A stretch of 64,000 nucleotides of DNA. It comes from CAVONB01 sp963697205. Lineage in GTDB: Bacteria > Pseudomonadota > Alphaproteobacteria > Rhizobiales > Hyphomicrobiaceae. Within the stretch, counting starts at the first letter, position 1; each line of letters starts with the position of its first letter. The DNA lies in the NCBI GenBank assembly GCA_963697205.1, contig CAVONB010000006.1, forward strand, positions 186,001 to 250,000, in the 5' to 3' direction. Positions 50,903 through 60,574 of this stretch are shown piece after piece. Below the pieces are notes generated by a model. It was not told the origin of the DNA. It searched no databases and was given only the letters and a program-made list of their open reading frames with translations. The position numbers and the translations under genes are program-made.

Positions 50903-51886
50903 TCAGGCGCCCGACACGCGCATCAGCCGCGCGGCGTTGGCGTAGAGGATCTGGTCGAGATCGGCCTGCGGCAGCTTCAGAGATTCCACCAGCTGGTTCG
51001 GATACTCGACGTCCATCGTCGCATAGTTGTCGGTGCCGATGACCACGCGATCCGCGCCCACCAGCTCGATCATGAACCGCAGCGTCTCGGGATAGTAGGC
51101 GAGCGTGTCGTAGTGGAAGCGGCGGATGTAGTCGCGGAACGGCCGCGCCAGCGTCTTGGCGCCTTCCACCACACCCTTCGTGATGCTGTGCTCGATGCGT
51201 CCCGCGACATACGGGAAGCAGCCGCCGGAGTGCGGCAGCACGACGTCGAGCTTGGGAAACCGGTCGAGCGTGCCCGACAGGATGAATTTGGTCGCCGTCG
51301 TTGCCGTCTCGAACGGAAAGCCGAGCGTATTGTAGATGAAGTCCGTGCCATAGAGCCGGTCGGGGCCGCCGTAGTGGTTGGGGCGGCCGTCCAGCGGATG
51401 GAACAGGATCGGCAAGCCCAGCTCCTCGCACCGCCCCAGCAACGGCCGGTAGGCCGGCTCGAAGACGTAGTCGATCCCCTCCACGGAGTTAGGCAGGTGG
51501 ATCGCGCGCAGGCCGGGCGATCCCGCGATGCGATCGAGTTCGGCCAGCGCGCGCTTGGGATCGCGCATCGGCATCGCCGCGCCGAACACGAAGCGGCCCG
51601 GATGGGCCTTGTGCGCTTCGATGCCGGAGTCGTTGACGATCCGCGCCATCTTCTCCGCGTCGTCCTGCGCGGCCCATTGCCAGGGCATGGCGCCGGACAG
51701 CGTCAGGACGTGCATTTGCACGTTGCGCGAATCCATCCATTTCATCCGCGCATCGAGATCGTGCATCAGCTGGTCGGTGCCGCCGATCGAGCCCGACAGG
51801 TTCTTGGCATAGTCGATGTAGCCGCGCGGCGCCCAATGCGAATGGGCGTCGATCGAGCCTCTGGCCTTGCGCGCGCTGTCGCTCAT
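50903..51886 (-). CDS. Amidohydrolase 2 family protein, ACMSD-like
   Basis: This 327-residue TIM-barrel enzyme of the decarboxylase/hydrolase group has DAHSHWAP (14-21) as its first metal motif, then ILFHPLDGRPNHY, VVLPHSGGCFPYVAGR and the acidic VIGTDNYATMD. The family usually acts on ring-cleavage products such as aminocarboxymuconate semialdehyde or on related carboxylates. It is not closely similar to the amidohydrolase at 34759. It ends 55 bp from the Gfo/Idh gene in convergent orientation and is divergent from the GMC oxidoreductase. Confidence 0.84.
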   Translation of the reverse strand: MSDSARKARGSIDAHSHWAPRGYIDYAKNLSGSIGGTDQLMHDLDARMKWMDSRNVQMHVLTLSGAMPWQWAAQDDAEKMARIVNDSGIEAHKAHPGRFVFGAAMPMRDPKRALAELDRIAGSPGLRAIHLPNSVEGIDYVFEPAYRPLLGRCEELGLPILFHPLDGRPNHYGGPDRLYGTDFIYNTLGFPFETATTATKFILSGTLDRFPKLDVVLPHSGGCFPYVAGRIEHSITKGVVEGAKTLARPFRDYIRRFHYDTLAYYPETLRFMIELVGADRVVIGTDNYATMDVEYPNQLVESLKLPQADLDQILYANAARLMRVSGA

Positions 51887-52136
51887 CGTGCGTCTCCCCC
51901 GGAATGGCGCTGTTTCGCGTTCGTTGGCGCCGCGCCCGCAGGCCGGCGGCGAAACCGATCATAGTCCGCAGACCGCCCGTGACGCCAGAGGCGACGCCAA
52001 GGCGGCGCTACGGCGGCGGTTACGAAGGGGGCATCTGGCAGCGGGGCTGAGCTGCGAATTTCGCATTGGCAGCGTCCCGGGAACCTGCTTCGCTTCGCCC
52101 ATCAGCACGATCACGAGCACGCCGACGATTTGGCCC

Positions 52137-53753
52137 ATGAGCACGCCTGTTCAAACATTCGACTTCATAGTCGTCGGCGCCGGCAGCGCCGGCTGCGTGC
52201 TCGCCAACCGACTGACCGCATCGGGCCGTCACACGGTGCTGCTGATCGAGGCGGGACCCGAGGATACCTCGCCCTGGCTGCACATCCCCGTCGGCTACGG
52301 CCGCCTGTTCACCGATCCCGTCCACAACTGGCTCTACGCCCACGAGCCCGAGCCCTCGTCCGGCAATCGCCCGATCCAGGAACCGCGCGGCAAGGTCCTC
52401 GGCGGCAGTTCGTCGATCAATGGCCTCGTCTACATCCGCGGCCAGCGCGCCGACTACGATCACTGGCGCCAGCTCGGTTGCGACGGCTGGAGCTACGACG
52501 ACATCTTGCCAGCCTTCACGCGCGGCGAGGACAATGCCCGTGGCGTCGATCCCTTCCACGGCGCCGGCGGCGAGCTTTCCGTCTCCGACGTTGCTGCCCG
52601 CCACCCGATGGCCGATGCCTACATCGCCGCCGCGCACGCCGCGGGCTATCCGCTTTGCGATGACTTCAATGGTGCCGACCAGGAAGGCTTCGGCTATCTC
52701 CAGTTCACCCAGCGGCGCGGCTGGCGTTGCAGCGCTGCCAAGGCCTTCCTGAAGCCCGCGCGCGCCCGCCCCAATCTCACCGTCGTCACCGAGGCCTTGA
52801 CGCATCGCGTGCTCTTTGAAGGCCGCCGCGCCGTTGGCGTCGCCTATATGTGGCGCGGCGCAATGCGCCAGGCGCGCGCCGCCCGCGAGGTCGTCCTGTC
52901 CGCCGGCGCCATCGGCTCGCCCCACCTCCTGCAACTCTCCGGCGTCGGGCCCGCGGCGCATCTTGCCGTACACGGGATCGACGTGATCGCCGATCGCGGA
53001 CAGGTCGGCGCCAACCTCCAGGACCACTACAACGCCCGCATCGTCTATCGCGTGACTCAGCCGTTCACACTCAACGACGCCGTCAACAACCCGCTGCGCG
53101 GCGCTGGCGCCGTCCTCGATTTCCTCGTGCGCGGCAAAGGTCCCCTGACCTACGGTGCCGCGCTCGCCGCCGGCTTCATGCGCTCGCGCCCCGATGTCGC
53201 AACCCCCGATCTCCAGGCCGGCCTCGCCCTCTACAGCGCCGAGCGCGTCGGCCAGGGCGTGCATCCCTTCGCCGGCGTCTCTGTCGTCGTGCGCATCCTG
53301 CGGCCCGAAAGCCGCGGCAGCGTCATGATCGCCAGCGCCGACCCCGCCGCAGCACCTGCGATCCGGGCAAATTTCCTGACAGCGCCGCGTGACGCCGATG
53401 CGCTCGTCTCTGGTCTGATTCAGATGCGCAAGGTGATGGCGTTGCCCCCCGTCGCAGCCTTCGTCGACAAGGAGCACACGCCTGGTCCCGCCGTCGGTAC
53501 CGAGGTCGATTGGCACCGCTACGTCCGCGACAGCGGCGGCACGAGCTTCCACCCCGTCGGCACCTGCCGCATGGGTAGCGACGCAGACGCCGTCGTCGAC
53601 CCGCGCCTGAAGGTGCGCGGCCTGGAGGCCCTGCGCGTGGTCGATGCCGCGATCATGCCGACCATCGTATCGGGCAACACCAACGCCCCCGCGATCATGA
53701 TCGCGGAGAAGGGCGCCGACATGATCCTGGCAGATGCCGCGGCAGGTCCATGA
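52137..53753 (+). CDS. GMC-family FAD oxidoreductase (choline dehydrogenase-like)
   Basis: This 538-residue flavoprotein has the FAD-binding DFIVVGAGSAGCVLANRL at the N-terminus, GGSSSINGLVYIRG (GMC signature 1), LSAGAIGSPHLLQLSGVG (signature 2), and the C-terminal catalytic region FHPVGTCRMG and GNTNAPAIMIAEKGADMI. GMC enzymes oxidise alcohols, choline or sugars. I see no betaine-aldehyde dehydrogenase gene nearby, though an Opu-type transporter lies 2 kb downstream. The start at 52137 is placed directly before the dinucleotide fold. Confidence 0.9.
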   Translation: MSTPVQTFDFIVVGAGSAGCVLANRLTASGRHTVLLIEAGPEDTSPWLHIPVGYGRLFTDPVHNWLYAHEPEPSSGNRPIQEPRGKVLGGSSSINGLVYIRGQRADYDHWRQLGCDGWSYDDILPAFTRGEDNARGVDPFHGAGGELSVSDVAARHPMADAYIAAAHAAGYPLCDDFNGADQEGFGYLQFTQRRGWRCSAAKAFLKPARARPNLTVVTEALTHRVLFEGRRAVGVAYMWRGAMRQARAAREVVLSAGAIGSPHLLQLSGVGPAAHLAVHGIDVIADRGQVGANLQDHYNARIVYRVTQPFTLNDAVNNPLRGAGAVLDFLVRGKGPLTYGAALAAGFMRSRPDVATPDLQAGLALYSAERVGQGVHPFAGVSVVVRILRPESRGSVMIASADPAAAPAIRANFLTAPRDADALVSGLIQMRKVMALPPVAAFVDKEHTPGPAVGTEVDWHRYVRDSGGTSFHPVGTCRMGSDADAVVDPRLKVRGLEALRVVDAAIMPTIVSGNTNAPAIMIAEKGADMILADAAAGP

Positions 53754-53780
53754 GGCCCGCCGCGTTTGGTCTCGGCACGA

Positions 53781-55616
53781 TCACGCCTTCGGGATGATCG
53801 GCAGCAGAACGTAGTTCTCCTCGCCCTTGAGCGTGTGGATCGTCGTCGTGCCGCCGTAGACCGACGCCGGCCGGTCCTTCGGATCGTCATGCAGGAAGGG
53901 CCCGCAGCCCGTGAACGCGTTCTTCATGTTGGACAGCCGTTCCCCGCCGCCGCCCGGATAGACATAATCGCGGCCACGCACGCTGAGCGCGATCCGCCAG
54001 CCCTTCGGCACCACGATGCACGTCGGCCAGATCTCAATGTCGAGCGGCGTCACCTCGCCCGGCTTCAACGGCTGCTTTTCGTCGTGCGTGTGATAGGGCC
54101 GGTAGGGCAGCGACAGCTTCGCGTCGAGCTTGCGATGCGAGGCCCTAAGCCACCCCTGCTGCACGGGCGTGTGCGGATCGAGCGCGCCCTGGAACGTCAC
54201 CTCTTTTCCATCAGGCGAGAAGACGCGCAGCACCAGGAAGATGTCGGCGTCCGTCGTCGACGACGAAATCGCCAGTTTGCACGCCGATGGTCCCGTGATC
54301 TCCGTCGCCTCCGCCAGCGGCGGCGAAAAGAACGTCACGCCGTCGCCGAGCGCCTCGAACGCGACCGGATCGTGCGATTTCGGCGGCTTGTCGCGCAGAC
54401 TATGATCGGAAGGATCCAGATAGTACTTCGTCCATTTGGTGCGCTTGAGCGGCCACTCGTTCTCGTGACGCTCGACGAATTTCTCGCCGGGATGCCGGAT
54501 CTGCAGTTGCAGCTTGGGTTGCGCCGTCCAGCCGGTATCCTCGCCCTTGAGGAAATGGCCGAAAAAGCGCTTCTGCAGGTTGACGCCGTAGTCGGTATAG
54601 AAAAGCGTCCAGTGATGTACCCCGTGCACCTCCAGCCACTTCTCCTTCGATGCCGAGCGCATGAAGCCTTCGATGTTGCCGCGCAGGTGCAGGCAGTTAC
54701 CGCCCCAGTTGCCGCACGATAGCAGCGGCACCGTGATCTTCGACAGGTCGGCGGTCCGGTCGCGGTGATAGTCGTCGACGAGGGGATGGCCCGCGATCAT
54801 CTCGCCGAACGGCGCTCGGTTCTTCGCAAGCTCTTCCGCCGCCAGCGTGTCCGGCCCGCACACGAGGTCGCCGTTCATGCGGCTGACGGGACCGTTGGTG
54901 CCCAGCCCGTGCTGCACCGTCTTCACCTGCATGTCGTACCAGTTCGTCTGGAACGTACACAGGATGCCGCCGTGATGGTTCTTGTCGCGATACCAGTCTG
55001 CAGCGCCTTCCCAAACGCAGATCGCGGCCAGATGCGGCGGCTGCAGCGCTGCTACCTGCCACGCGTTGATCGCGTAGTAGGAGATGCCGTTGAGCCCGAT
55101 CTTTCCGTTCGACCACGGCTGCTTAGCCGCCCATTCGACGCAGTCGTAGAAGTCCTTCGTCTCGCGCGGTCCGAAGTGATCGATGTAGCCCGGCGAGCGT
55201 CCCGCGCCGCGGCTGTCGACGCGCACGCACACGTAGCCGTCCGGCACCCACTTCTCCGGATCGACGACCTCCCACGACTGGTAGGTGTTGGTCGAGTTGG
55301 CGACCGAGTCGGGATACTCCTTCGCCATGATGTCCCACGCCGTCTTGTAGCCGTCCTCGAAGTGCAGCCACTTCGCATACGGCCCGTAGGACAGGATCAC
55401 CGGATATTTTCCCGGCTTGACCGGCCGGAACACGTCGGCGCGCAGCACGAGCCCGTCGTCCGCCTCCACCGGCACGTCCCAGTCGATCATCATGCCGTGG
55501 CACTCTTCGCTGACGCCGCGCATCGGTTTGCCGGGCGCCGTCGCATTGCTGCCGCCCGCCGTCTTCTTGGCAGCGGGCTTGGCCGCCGCCGCCCTGGTCG
55601 TCGTCTTCCTCGCCAT
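53781..55616 (-). CDS. CocE/NonD-type X-prolyl peptidase or acyl hydrolase
   Basis: This 611-residue serine hydrolase has a basic, lysine/alanine-rich N-terminal tail (1-30). Its alpha/beta-hydrolase domain carries YVCVRVDSRGAGRSPG, the nucleophile in GLNGISYYAINAW and the His in VHGVHHWTLFYTDYG. A C-terminal jelly-roll domain with many beta segments (TEITGPSACKLAISSS onward) follows. This is the architecture of CocE and X-Pro dipeptidyl peptidases. The natural substrate is unknown. It overlaps nothing and is convergent with the GMC gene (27-bp gap). Confidence 0.87.
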   Translation of the reverse strand: MARKTTTRAAAAKPAAKKTAGGSNATAPGKPMRGVSEECHGMMIDWDVPVEADDGLVLRADVFRPVKPGKYPVILSYGPYAKWLHFEDGYKTAWDIMAKEYPDSVANSTNTYQSWEVVDPEKWVPDGYVCVRVDSRGAGRSPGYIDHFGPRETKDFYDCVEWAAKQPWSNGKIGLNGISYYAINAWQVAALQPPHLAAICVWEGAADWYRDKNHHGGILCTFQTNWYDMQVKTVQHGLGTNGPVSRMNGDLVCGPDTLAAEELAKNRAPFGEMIAGHPLVDDYHRDRTADLSKITVPLLSCGNWGGNCLHLRGNIEGFMRSASKEKWLEVHGVHHWTLFYTDYGVNLQKRFFGHFLKGEDTGWTAQPKLQLQIRHPGEKFVERHENEWPLKRTKWTKYYLDPSDHSLRDKPPKSHDPVAFEALGDGVTFFSPPLAEATEITGPSACKLAISSSTTDADIFLVLRVFSPDGKEVTFQGALDPHTPVQQGWLRASHRKLDAKLSLPYRPYHTHDEKQPLKPGEVTPLDIEIWPTCIVVPKGWRIALSVRGRDYVYPGGGGERLSNMKNAFTGCGPFLHDDPKDRPASVYGGTTTIHTLKGEENYVLLPIIPKA

Positions 55617-55844
55617 GGATCGTCCTCCTCGCTCGTGCCGGATCTGCGTCCGGCATCGCTTGGTCAGCGATCATATCCCGGCCATGGCGTGATGCCAGCG
55701 CGGTAAGGCTGCCGCGAATGCATGCCTCGGCTGTGAAGGAAGCCGGACGGCACCTCGCCACGGCGCGCGGATCGTCGTCGCCGGCGCAGAATGATGGGGC
55801 CTCTGCGTATTGGCGGGCGTTGTCGATCGTGCAAAGGTTCGCCG

Positions 55845-56642
55845 ATGCCTTTGGAGACGGTCATTCGGTTGGACGGCGTCGGCAAGCGCTTCGGCGACGG
55901 CGCGGCGGCGTTGGAGGCGATATCGCTCGATATCGCGCCGGGAACCTTCGCCGTGCTCGTCGGGGCGTCAGGCTCCGGCAAGACCACGCTACTCCGCCTC
56001 ATCAATCGCCTGATCGAGCCGACCACCGGCACCGTTTCGATCAAGGGCGAGGACGTCGCCGCGCTCGATCCCGTCGTGCTGCGCCGCCGCATCGGCTACG
56101 TGTTCCAGGAAACGGGCCTGTTTCCGCACATGACGGTGGCGGAGAACATCGCCATCACGCCGAAGCTGATGGGCTGGGACGAGGCGGCCCGTGCGCGCCG
56201 CGTCACCGAGCTGCTCGATCTCGTGCGCCTGCCACAGGAGTTCGCGACGCGGTTGCCCGCCGAGCTGTCGGGCGGCCAGCGTCAGCGCGTCGGCGTCGCC
56301 CGCGCCCTCGGCGCCTCGCCCGGGATCATGTTGATGGACGAGCCGTTCGCGGCCCTCGATCCCCTGACGCGCGAAGGCCTGGGCGAGGATTACCGCGCGC
56401 TCCACGATCAGCTCGGCCTGACGACGGTCATGATCACGCACGACATGCTCGAAGCGCTGTCGTGGGCCGACCGCGTCGTGGTCCTGTCGCGCGGCCGCAT
56501 CGTCGCGCAAGGCCCGCCGTCAGCCATGATCGACAACACCGACGCCGACGTCGCCGAACTGATCGCCGCCCCGCGCCGCCACGCCACGCGCATCGGCCGC
56601 CTGTTCGCCACGGCCAGTCCGGGCGCGGGAGGTGCCGGGTGA
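55845..56642 (+). CDS. Glycine betaine/osmoprotectant ABC transporter ATP-binding protein (OpuCA type)
   Basis: This 265-residue ATPase has Walker A GASGSGKTT, Q-loop YVFQETGLFP, signature LSGGQRQRVGV, Walker B IMLMDEPF and switch His MITHDML. The segment VLRRRIGYVFQ and INRLIEPTTG place it in the quaternary-amine uptake group. It lacks the CBS domains of many OpuA/ProV-type ATPases. Its stop overlaps the GTG of the downstream permease gene (GTGA at 56639-56642), so the two are coupled. ATG 55845 (MPLETVIRL) was chosen as the start. Confidence 0.9.
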   Translation: MPLETVIRLDGVGKRFGDGAAALEAISLDIAPGTFAVLVGASGSGKTTLLRLINRLIEPTTGTVSIKGEDVAALDPVVLRRRIGYVFQETGLFPHMTVAENIAITPKLMGWDEAARARRVTELLDLVRLPQEFATRLPAELSGGQRQRVGVARALGASPGIMLMDEPFAALDPLTREGLGEDYRALHDQLGLTTVMITHDMLEALSWADRVVVLSRGRIVAQGPPSAMIDNTDADVAELIAAPRRHATRIGRLFATASPGAGGAG

Positions 56643-58199
56643 ACGCGGGCGCGATGTCGGAAGCCTGGGCGCGATTGCCGGATTATCTCGGCAGCCACGT
56701 TCTCGTCAGCCTCACGGCGCTGCTGCTCGGCCTCGCCGCCAGCCTGCCGCTAGCGATCGCGGCTTTGAAACGCCCGGTGCTGCGGTCCGTCCTGCTGACG
56801 GTCACGAGCATCATCCAGACCATTCCGGGTCTTGCCCTGCTCGCGCTGTTCTATCCGCTGCTGCTTGGCGTGGCGGCATTGACGGAAAGCCTCACCGGCT
56901 GGTCGTTCTCCGCCCTCGGCTTCCTGCCCGCCGTGCTCGCGCTCGCGCTCTATTCGATGCTGCCGGTCGTGCGCAACACGATCACAGGCATCCTCAATGT
57001 CGATCCCGCGATCAAGCAGGCCGCGGTCGGCGTCGGCATGAGCGAGCGCCAGTCCTTGACCATGGTCGAGTTGCCGCTGGCCCTGCCCGTCATCATGGCC
57101 GGCATCCGAACGGCCGCCGTCTGGGTGATCGGCACCGCGACACTGTCGACGCCCATCGGCCAGACGAGCCTCGGCAACTACATCTTCACCGGCCTCCAGA
57201 CGCAGAACTGGGTGTTCGTACTGTTCGGCTGCGTCGCCGCCGCCGTCCTCGCGCTCGTCGTCGACCAGTTATTGGCGCTTGTCGAAAGCGGTATCGCTGG
57301 CCGCCGGCGCGGTGTCGTCGTCTCCGGACTTGGAGGCATTGCCGCCCTGGTCGCCGTTGCCCTCGTCCCCAATGCGTTGAGCGCGCGCGGAACCTACGCG
57401 ATCGGCGCCAAGACCTTCTCCGAGCAGTACGTCCTGGCCGATCTCATCGCCCGCCGGCTCGCCGCCGTGGGGCTGTCTGCGCAAAAGCGCGACGGCCTCG
57501 GCTCAGCCGTGGTCTTCAAAGCGCTCGCGGCGGGCGACATTGACGCCTACGTCGACTACTCCGGCACCATCTGGGCCAATCAGATGGGGCACACCGACGT
57601 CAAGCCGCGCGCCGAGGTGCTCGCCGAGGTCGGCCGCTGGCTGAAAAAAGAGCACGGCATCACGCTCGTCGGCGGCCTCGGTTTTGAGAACGCCTACGGC
57701 CTCGCGATTTCGGCCAAGACGGCTGCCGACGCTCGGCATCAAGACGATCGGTGATCTCGCCCGCCACGCACCGCAATTGTCGATTGCGGGCGACTACGAG
57801 TTCTTCGGCCGCCCAGAATGGAAAGCTATCCGCGACGCCTACGGCCTGAACTTCAAGGAACAGCGCCAGATGCAGGCGGAGTTCATGTACCAGGCCGCCG
57901 GCGCCGGCGAGGTTGACGTCATCTCCGCGTTCACGAGTGACGGCCGCATCGCCAAGTTCGGTCTGACCGTGCTCGCCGACCCCAGGCAGGCGATCCCGCC
58001 CTACGACGCGATCCTGCTCGCCGCCCCCGCGCGCGCCGAGGATCGCGACTTCCTCGCCGCCCTCAAGCCCCTGGTCGGCGCCATTCCCGTCGAGACGATG
58101 CGCGACGCCAATCGCCGCGTCAGCGACGGTTCGACGGTCTCCGCTGTTGCCGGCTGGCTCGACGGCGAGGTCGCCAAGACCCGCAAGCCGTCCAACTGA
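56639..58199 (+). pseudogene. Fused osmoprotectant permease and substrate-binding protein, one frame shift
   Basis: Starting at GTG 56639 (GGGAGG before it), residues 1-250 form a permease with about five membrane segments and the EAA-like block KQAAVGVGMSERQSL. They are followed by an OpuAC-type solute-binding domain (AIGAKTFSEQYVLADLI, AGDIDAYVDYSGTIW). The frame breaks at about 57730: SAKTAAD should continue LGIKTIGDLARHAPQLSIAGDYEFF, found one base later and running to a stop at 58199. An indel there restores a fused permease-binding protein of about 520 residues, a known arrangement. Assembly error and real mutation are both possible. Confidence 0.86.
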
Positions 58200-58298
58200 A
58201 AGACGCCGGCGGCCCGCGCGCTCCTCTCGACGCCGTGTGTACGATCTGCCAACACGACGCTCTCGCGCGCCGGCGCCAGGGCAGAAGAGGGGTAGACG

Positions 58299-58715
58299 AT
58301 GCGCTTGAAGCTTTATCAGTGGGGCGAGTTGATCGGCATCCTGTTTCTGCTCGCCTCCACCGCCACGCAGATCTTCTACGTCGAACCGCTGAAGCGAGAG
58401 ATCGAATGGCGGCTTGCCGCGTTTTCCATGCAGCAGAACGGCCAGCTCCAGATCAAGGCCGCCTACGCCAACGGTCTTGCCACGTTGAAGGCGGTGAACG
58501 CGCCGGCTCCGTTGGTGGAGACTGCCGAGCGCGAGCGTGATGCGCTCGTCGCTCGCTACGAGACGGCCGACGCCAACGTCGCGAATTACCTGATCGACAA
58601 GCAATGGATCGAAGGGGCCCTGCAGGTCATCGTGATCGCGCTGTTCGCGCTCGGCTCGCTCCTCGCCGGCTTCGGCCGCGCCATGGAGATGATCGCAGGC
58701 CGCCGGATCGAATAG
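58299..58715 (+). CDS. Two-helix membrane protein of unknown function
   Basis: This 138-residue protein has a membrane segment at about 9-28 (ELIGILFLLASTATQIFYV) and another near the C-terminus (about 107-126, ALQVIVIALFALGSLLAGFG). A charged helical stretch lies between (REIEWRLAAFSMQQNGQL, then TAERERDALVARYETAD). No family is recognised. A promoter or binding site is not obvious. It follows the Opu-type gene by 99 bp on the same strand. Confidence 0.62.
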   Translation: MRLKLYQWGELIGILFLLASTATQIFYVEPLKREIEWRLAAFSMQQNGQLQIKAAYANGLATLKAVNAPAPLVETAERERDALVARYETADANVANYLIDKQWIEGALQVIVIALFALGSLLAGFGRAMEMIAGRRIE

Positions 58716-58746
58716 GCCGCGCCAGCCCTCCCGTGCTTTCACGCGC

Positions 58747-59583
58747 CTAGTCGAAGAACGCGAACGCCCGCGTCTCGATGCTCTCCCGTGCCGGCGCGCC
58801 GGCCGGCGTCGTCGGGTCGTCGAACGCCGTATGAGCGGTGAACCGGGCGCCGACATCGGTGCGCGTGTCGTAGACCTTGAACACGAGCGCCTCGTTGCGC
58901 GTCATCCGCGGGAAATAGAACCAGACGTGCGTGGGATTGTAGGAGATATGATAGGTCTCCGCCGTGCGATGCCGATAGCGCCGCTGGAACGGGATGAACC
59001 CTTCCGGCGGGATCGTGCGCGCATCGCACATGGCGAGCGGATCGGCCAGAACGTCGCCACGGATCGGCCGCCACACCTGGATGATCGCCCAACGAAGCGT
59101 CATGTGCCGCGCCGCTTCCGCCTCGCCGAGCGCATTGCGCATGCGCTGAGGGCCGGAGCGCTCCGTGAAGTCATTGTGCACGCCGCGCACGGGTGGGCGC
59201 GCGTTGGCCGCTGTCCGGCCCGCCTCGTCGCCGATGCGGATGGTGTGGTCGAACACGATCACTTCCGACGCGCTCGAATGCGCCTTGATCAGTGCAGCGA
59301 TTTCCGCGTCGTAGACGCGGGCACGCTCGTCCGCGTCGGTGAAGTCCCTCACCCCGGTCGGATGCTGTGCGAAAACGAAGCCGTGCGTGTCGAGCCGCAG
59401 CAGGTCCGCGATCGGACGGCCATCGTGCATCGCGACCTCACGCGTCTCGTAATGCGCCGGGATCGCTTCGGCCTCCCGCTCCGGCCAGTCGACATAGGTG
59501 ACCGGCGGCTGCCCCGTGTCGATGATGTAGTTGAGCCTTGTCGGGATCGACGGCGTGTCCGGTAGATCGGATCGAAGCGTCAT
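58747..59583 (-). CDS. CmcJ/NvfI-family oxidoreductase-like protein
   Basis: This 278-residue protein resembles the CmcJ/NvfI group (2-oxoglutarate-dependent-like enzymes of cephamycin and fungal product pathways). Visible phrases are the RPPVRGVHNDFTERSGPQRMRN core, ALVFKVYDTRTDVGARFTAHTAFDDP, and YNPTHVWFYFPRMTRNEAL. These include an HxD-like pair (VHNDF) and a distal His suitable for metal binding. The start at 59583 (MTLRSDLPD) lies 20 bp from the convergent-strand partner stop and is preceded by AAAGGG. The substrate is unknown. Confidence 0.75.
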   Translation of the reverse strand: MTLRSDLPDTPSIPTRLNYIIDTGQPPVTYVDWPEREAEAIPAHYETREVAMHDGRPIADLLRLDTHGFVFAQHPTGVRDFTDADERARVYDAEIAALIKAHSSASEVIVFDHTIRIGDEAGRTAANARPPVRGVHNDFTERSGPQRMRNALGEAEAARHMTLRWAIIQVWRPIRGDVLADPLAMCDARTIPPEGFIPFQRRYRHRTAETYHISYNPTHVWFYFPRMTRNEALVFKVYDTRTDVGARFTAHTAFDDPTTPAGAPARESIETRAFAFFD

Positions 59584-59602
59584 GGCGGCCCTTTCTGGTC
59601 TG

Positions 59603-60547
59603 TCAGCCTTTGAAGCCCTTGCGCCCGCGCTTGTGCGCGACGAGGGCGGCGAGCCGTTCGTCCCGCCAGCGCGTCTTGGCGGCATGGCGTTCCGGCGCCA
59701 GCGGCTCGCCCCAGGCGCGCGCCACTTTGTCCGTATTGCGCCGGGCGTAGACCTCCGGCCCGGCGGCCTCTTCGGCAACGCGCTTGTAAAAGCCCGTGTA
59801 GCGCGCGCAGTAGTCCGCGATGCCGCCCGGTGCGTTGAGCTCGATCGTCTCGAACGGTCCCATGAACGACCATCTGAGCCCCAGCCCGTCGCGGATCGTC
59901 TTGTCGAGATCTTCCGGCGAGCAATAGCCCGCGCCCGCCAGCCTGAACGCCTCCGCGAGCAGAGCGCCCTGCAGGCGATTGAGGATGAACCCTTCGATCT
60001 CCTTGTTGACCGTGATCGGCACCTGCCCGAGCCTCTCGTAGATGCGCCGTGCCGCCGCGACCGTCTGCGGTGAGGTCCACGGCGCCGGGCACAGCTCGAC
60101 CAGTGGCACCAGATGCGGCGGGTTGACGGGATGCGCGACGAGGCAGCGCGCGCGCCCCGCAAGCGTCTCGGTGTACTTCGAGGCGACGATCGCCGACGAC
60201 GACGAGGCGAGGATCGCCGTCGCGGGCGCGGCGGCATCGAGCGCCTTGAAGATGCGCACCTTGTCGGCCAGCACTTCCGGTCCGCACTCCTGCACGAAGT
60301 CGACACCCTCGACCGCCGATTCCAGTGTGTCGACGACGCGAATGCGTTTGGCGGCGGCCCGCGGATCGGCGACGAGCCCGTGCCTGGCGCAGTCGGCCAG
60401 CGATGCCTTGATGGCTTTGGGTGCCGCCGCGCGCTGATCCGCGCTGACGTCCGTGATCGTGACGTCCCAGCCCGCGCGCGAAAACACCATGGCCCACGAG
60501 CGGCCGATGAGACCGGCGCCGATGATTCCGACAGTCGACATCTTCAT
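59603..60547 (-). CDS. 3-Hydroxyacyl-CoA dehydrogenase family protein, lambda-crystallin/L-gulonate dehydrogenase type
   Basis: This 314-residue NAD-dependent enzyme has the GIIGAGLIGRSWAMVFSRAG fold start. It also has FVQECGPEVLADK, the catalytic LVAHPVNPPHLVPLVELCP segment with the active His, and the C-terminal EGFILNRLQGALLAEAFRL with GLGLRWSFMGPFE. Its length matches stand-alone lambda-crystallin-like dehydrogenases that act on L-gulonate, L-carnitine or hydroxyacyl derivatives, not the multidomain beta-oxidation enzymes. It is transcribed with the CmcJ-like gene (19-bp gap). Confidence 0.85.
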   Translation of the reverse strand: MKMSTVGIIGAGLIGRSWAMVFSRAGWDVTITDVSADQRAAAPKAIKASLADCARHGLVADPRAAAKRIRVVDTLESAVEGVDFVQECGPEVLADKVRIFKALDAAAPATAILASSSSAIVASKYTETLAGRARCLVAHPVNPPHLVPLVELCPAPWTSPQTVAAARRIYERLGQVPITVNKEIEGFILNRLQGALLAEAFRLAGAGYCSPEDLDKTIRDGLGLRWSFMGPFETIELNAPGGIADYCARYTGFYKRVAEEAAGPEVYARRNTDKVARAWGEPLAPERHAAKTRWRDERLAALVAHKRGRKGFKG

Positions 60548-60574
60548 CCCTTCGATCGAGTGGTCCCGCGGACC

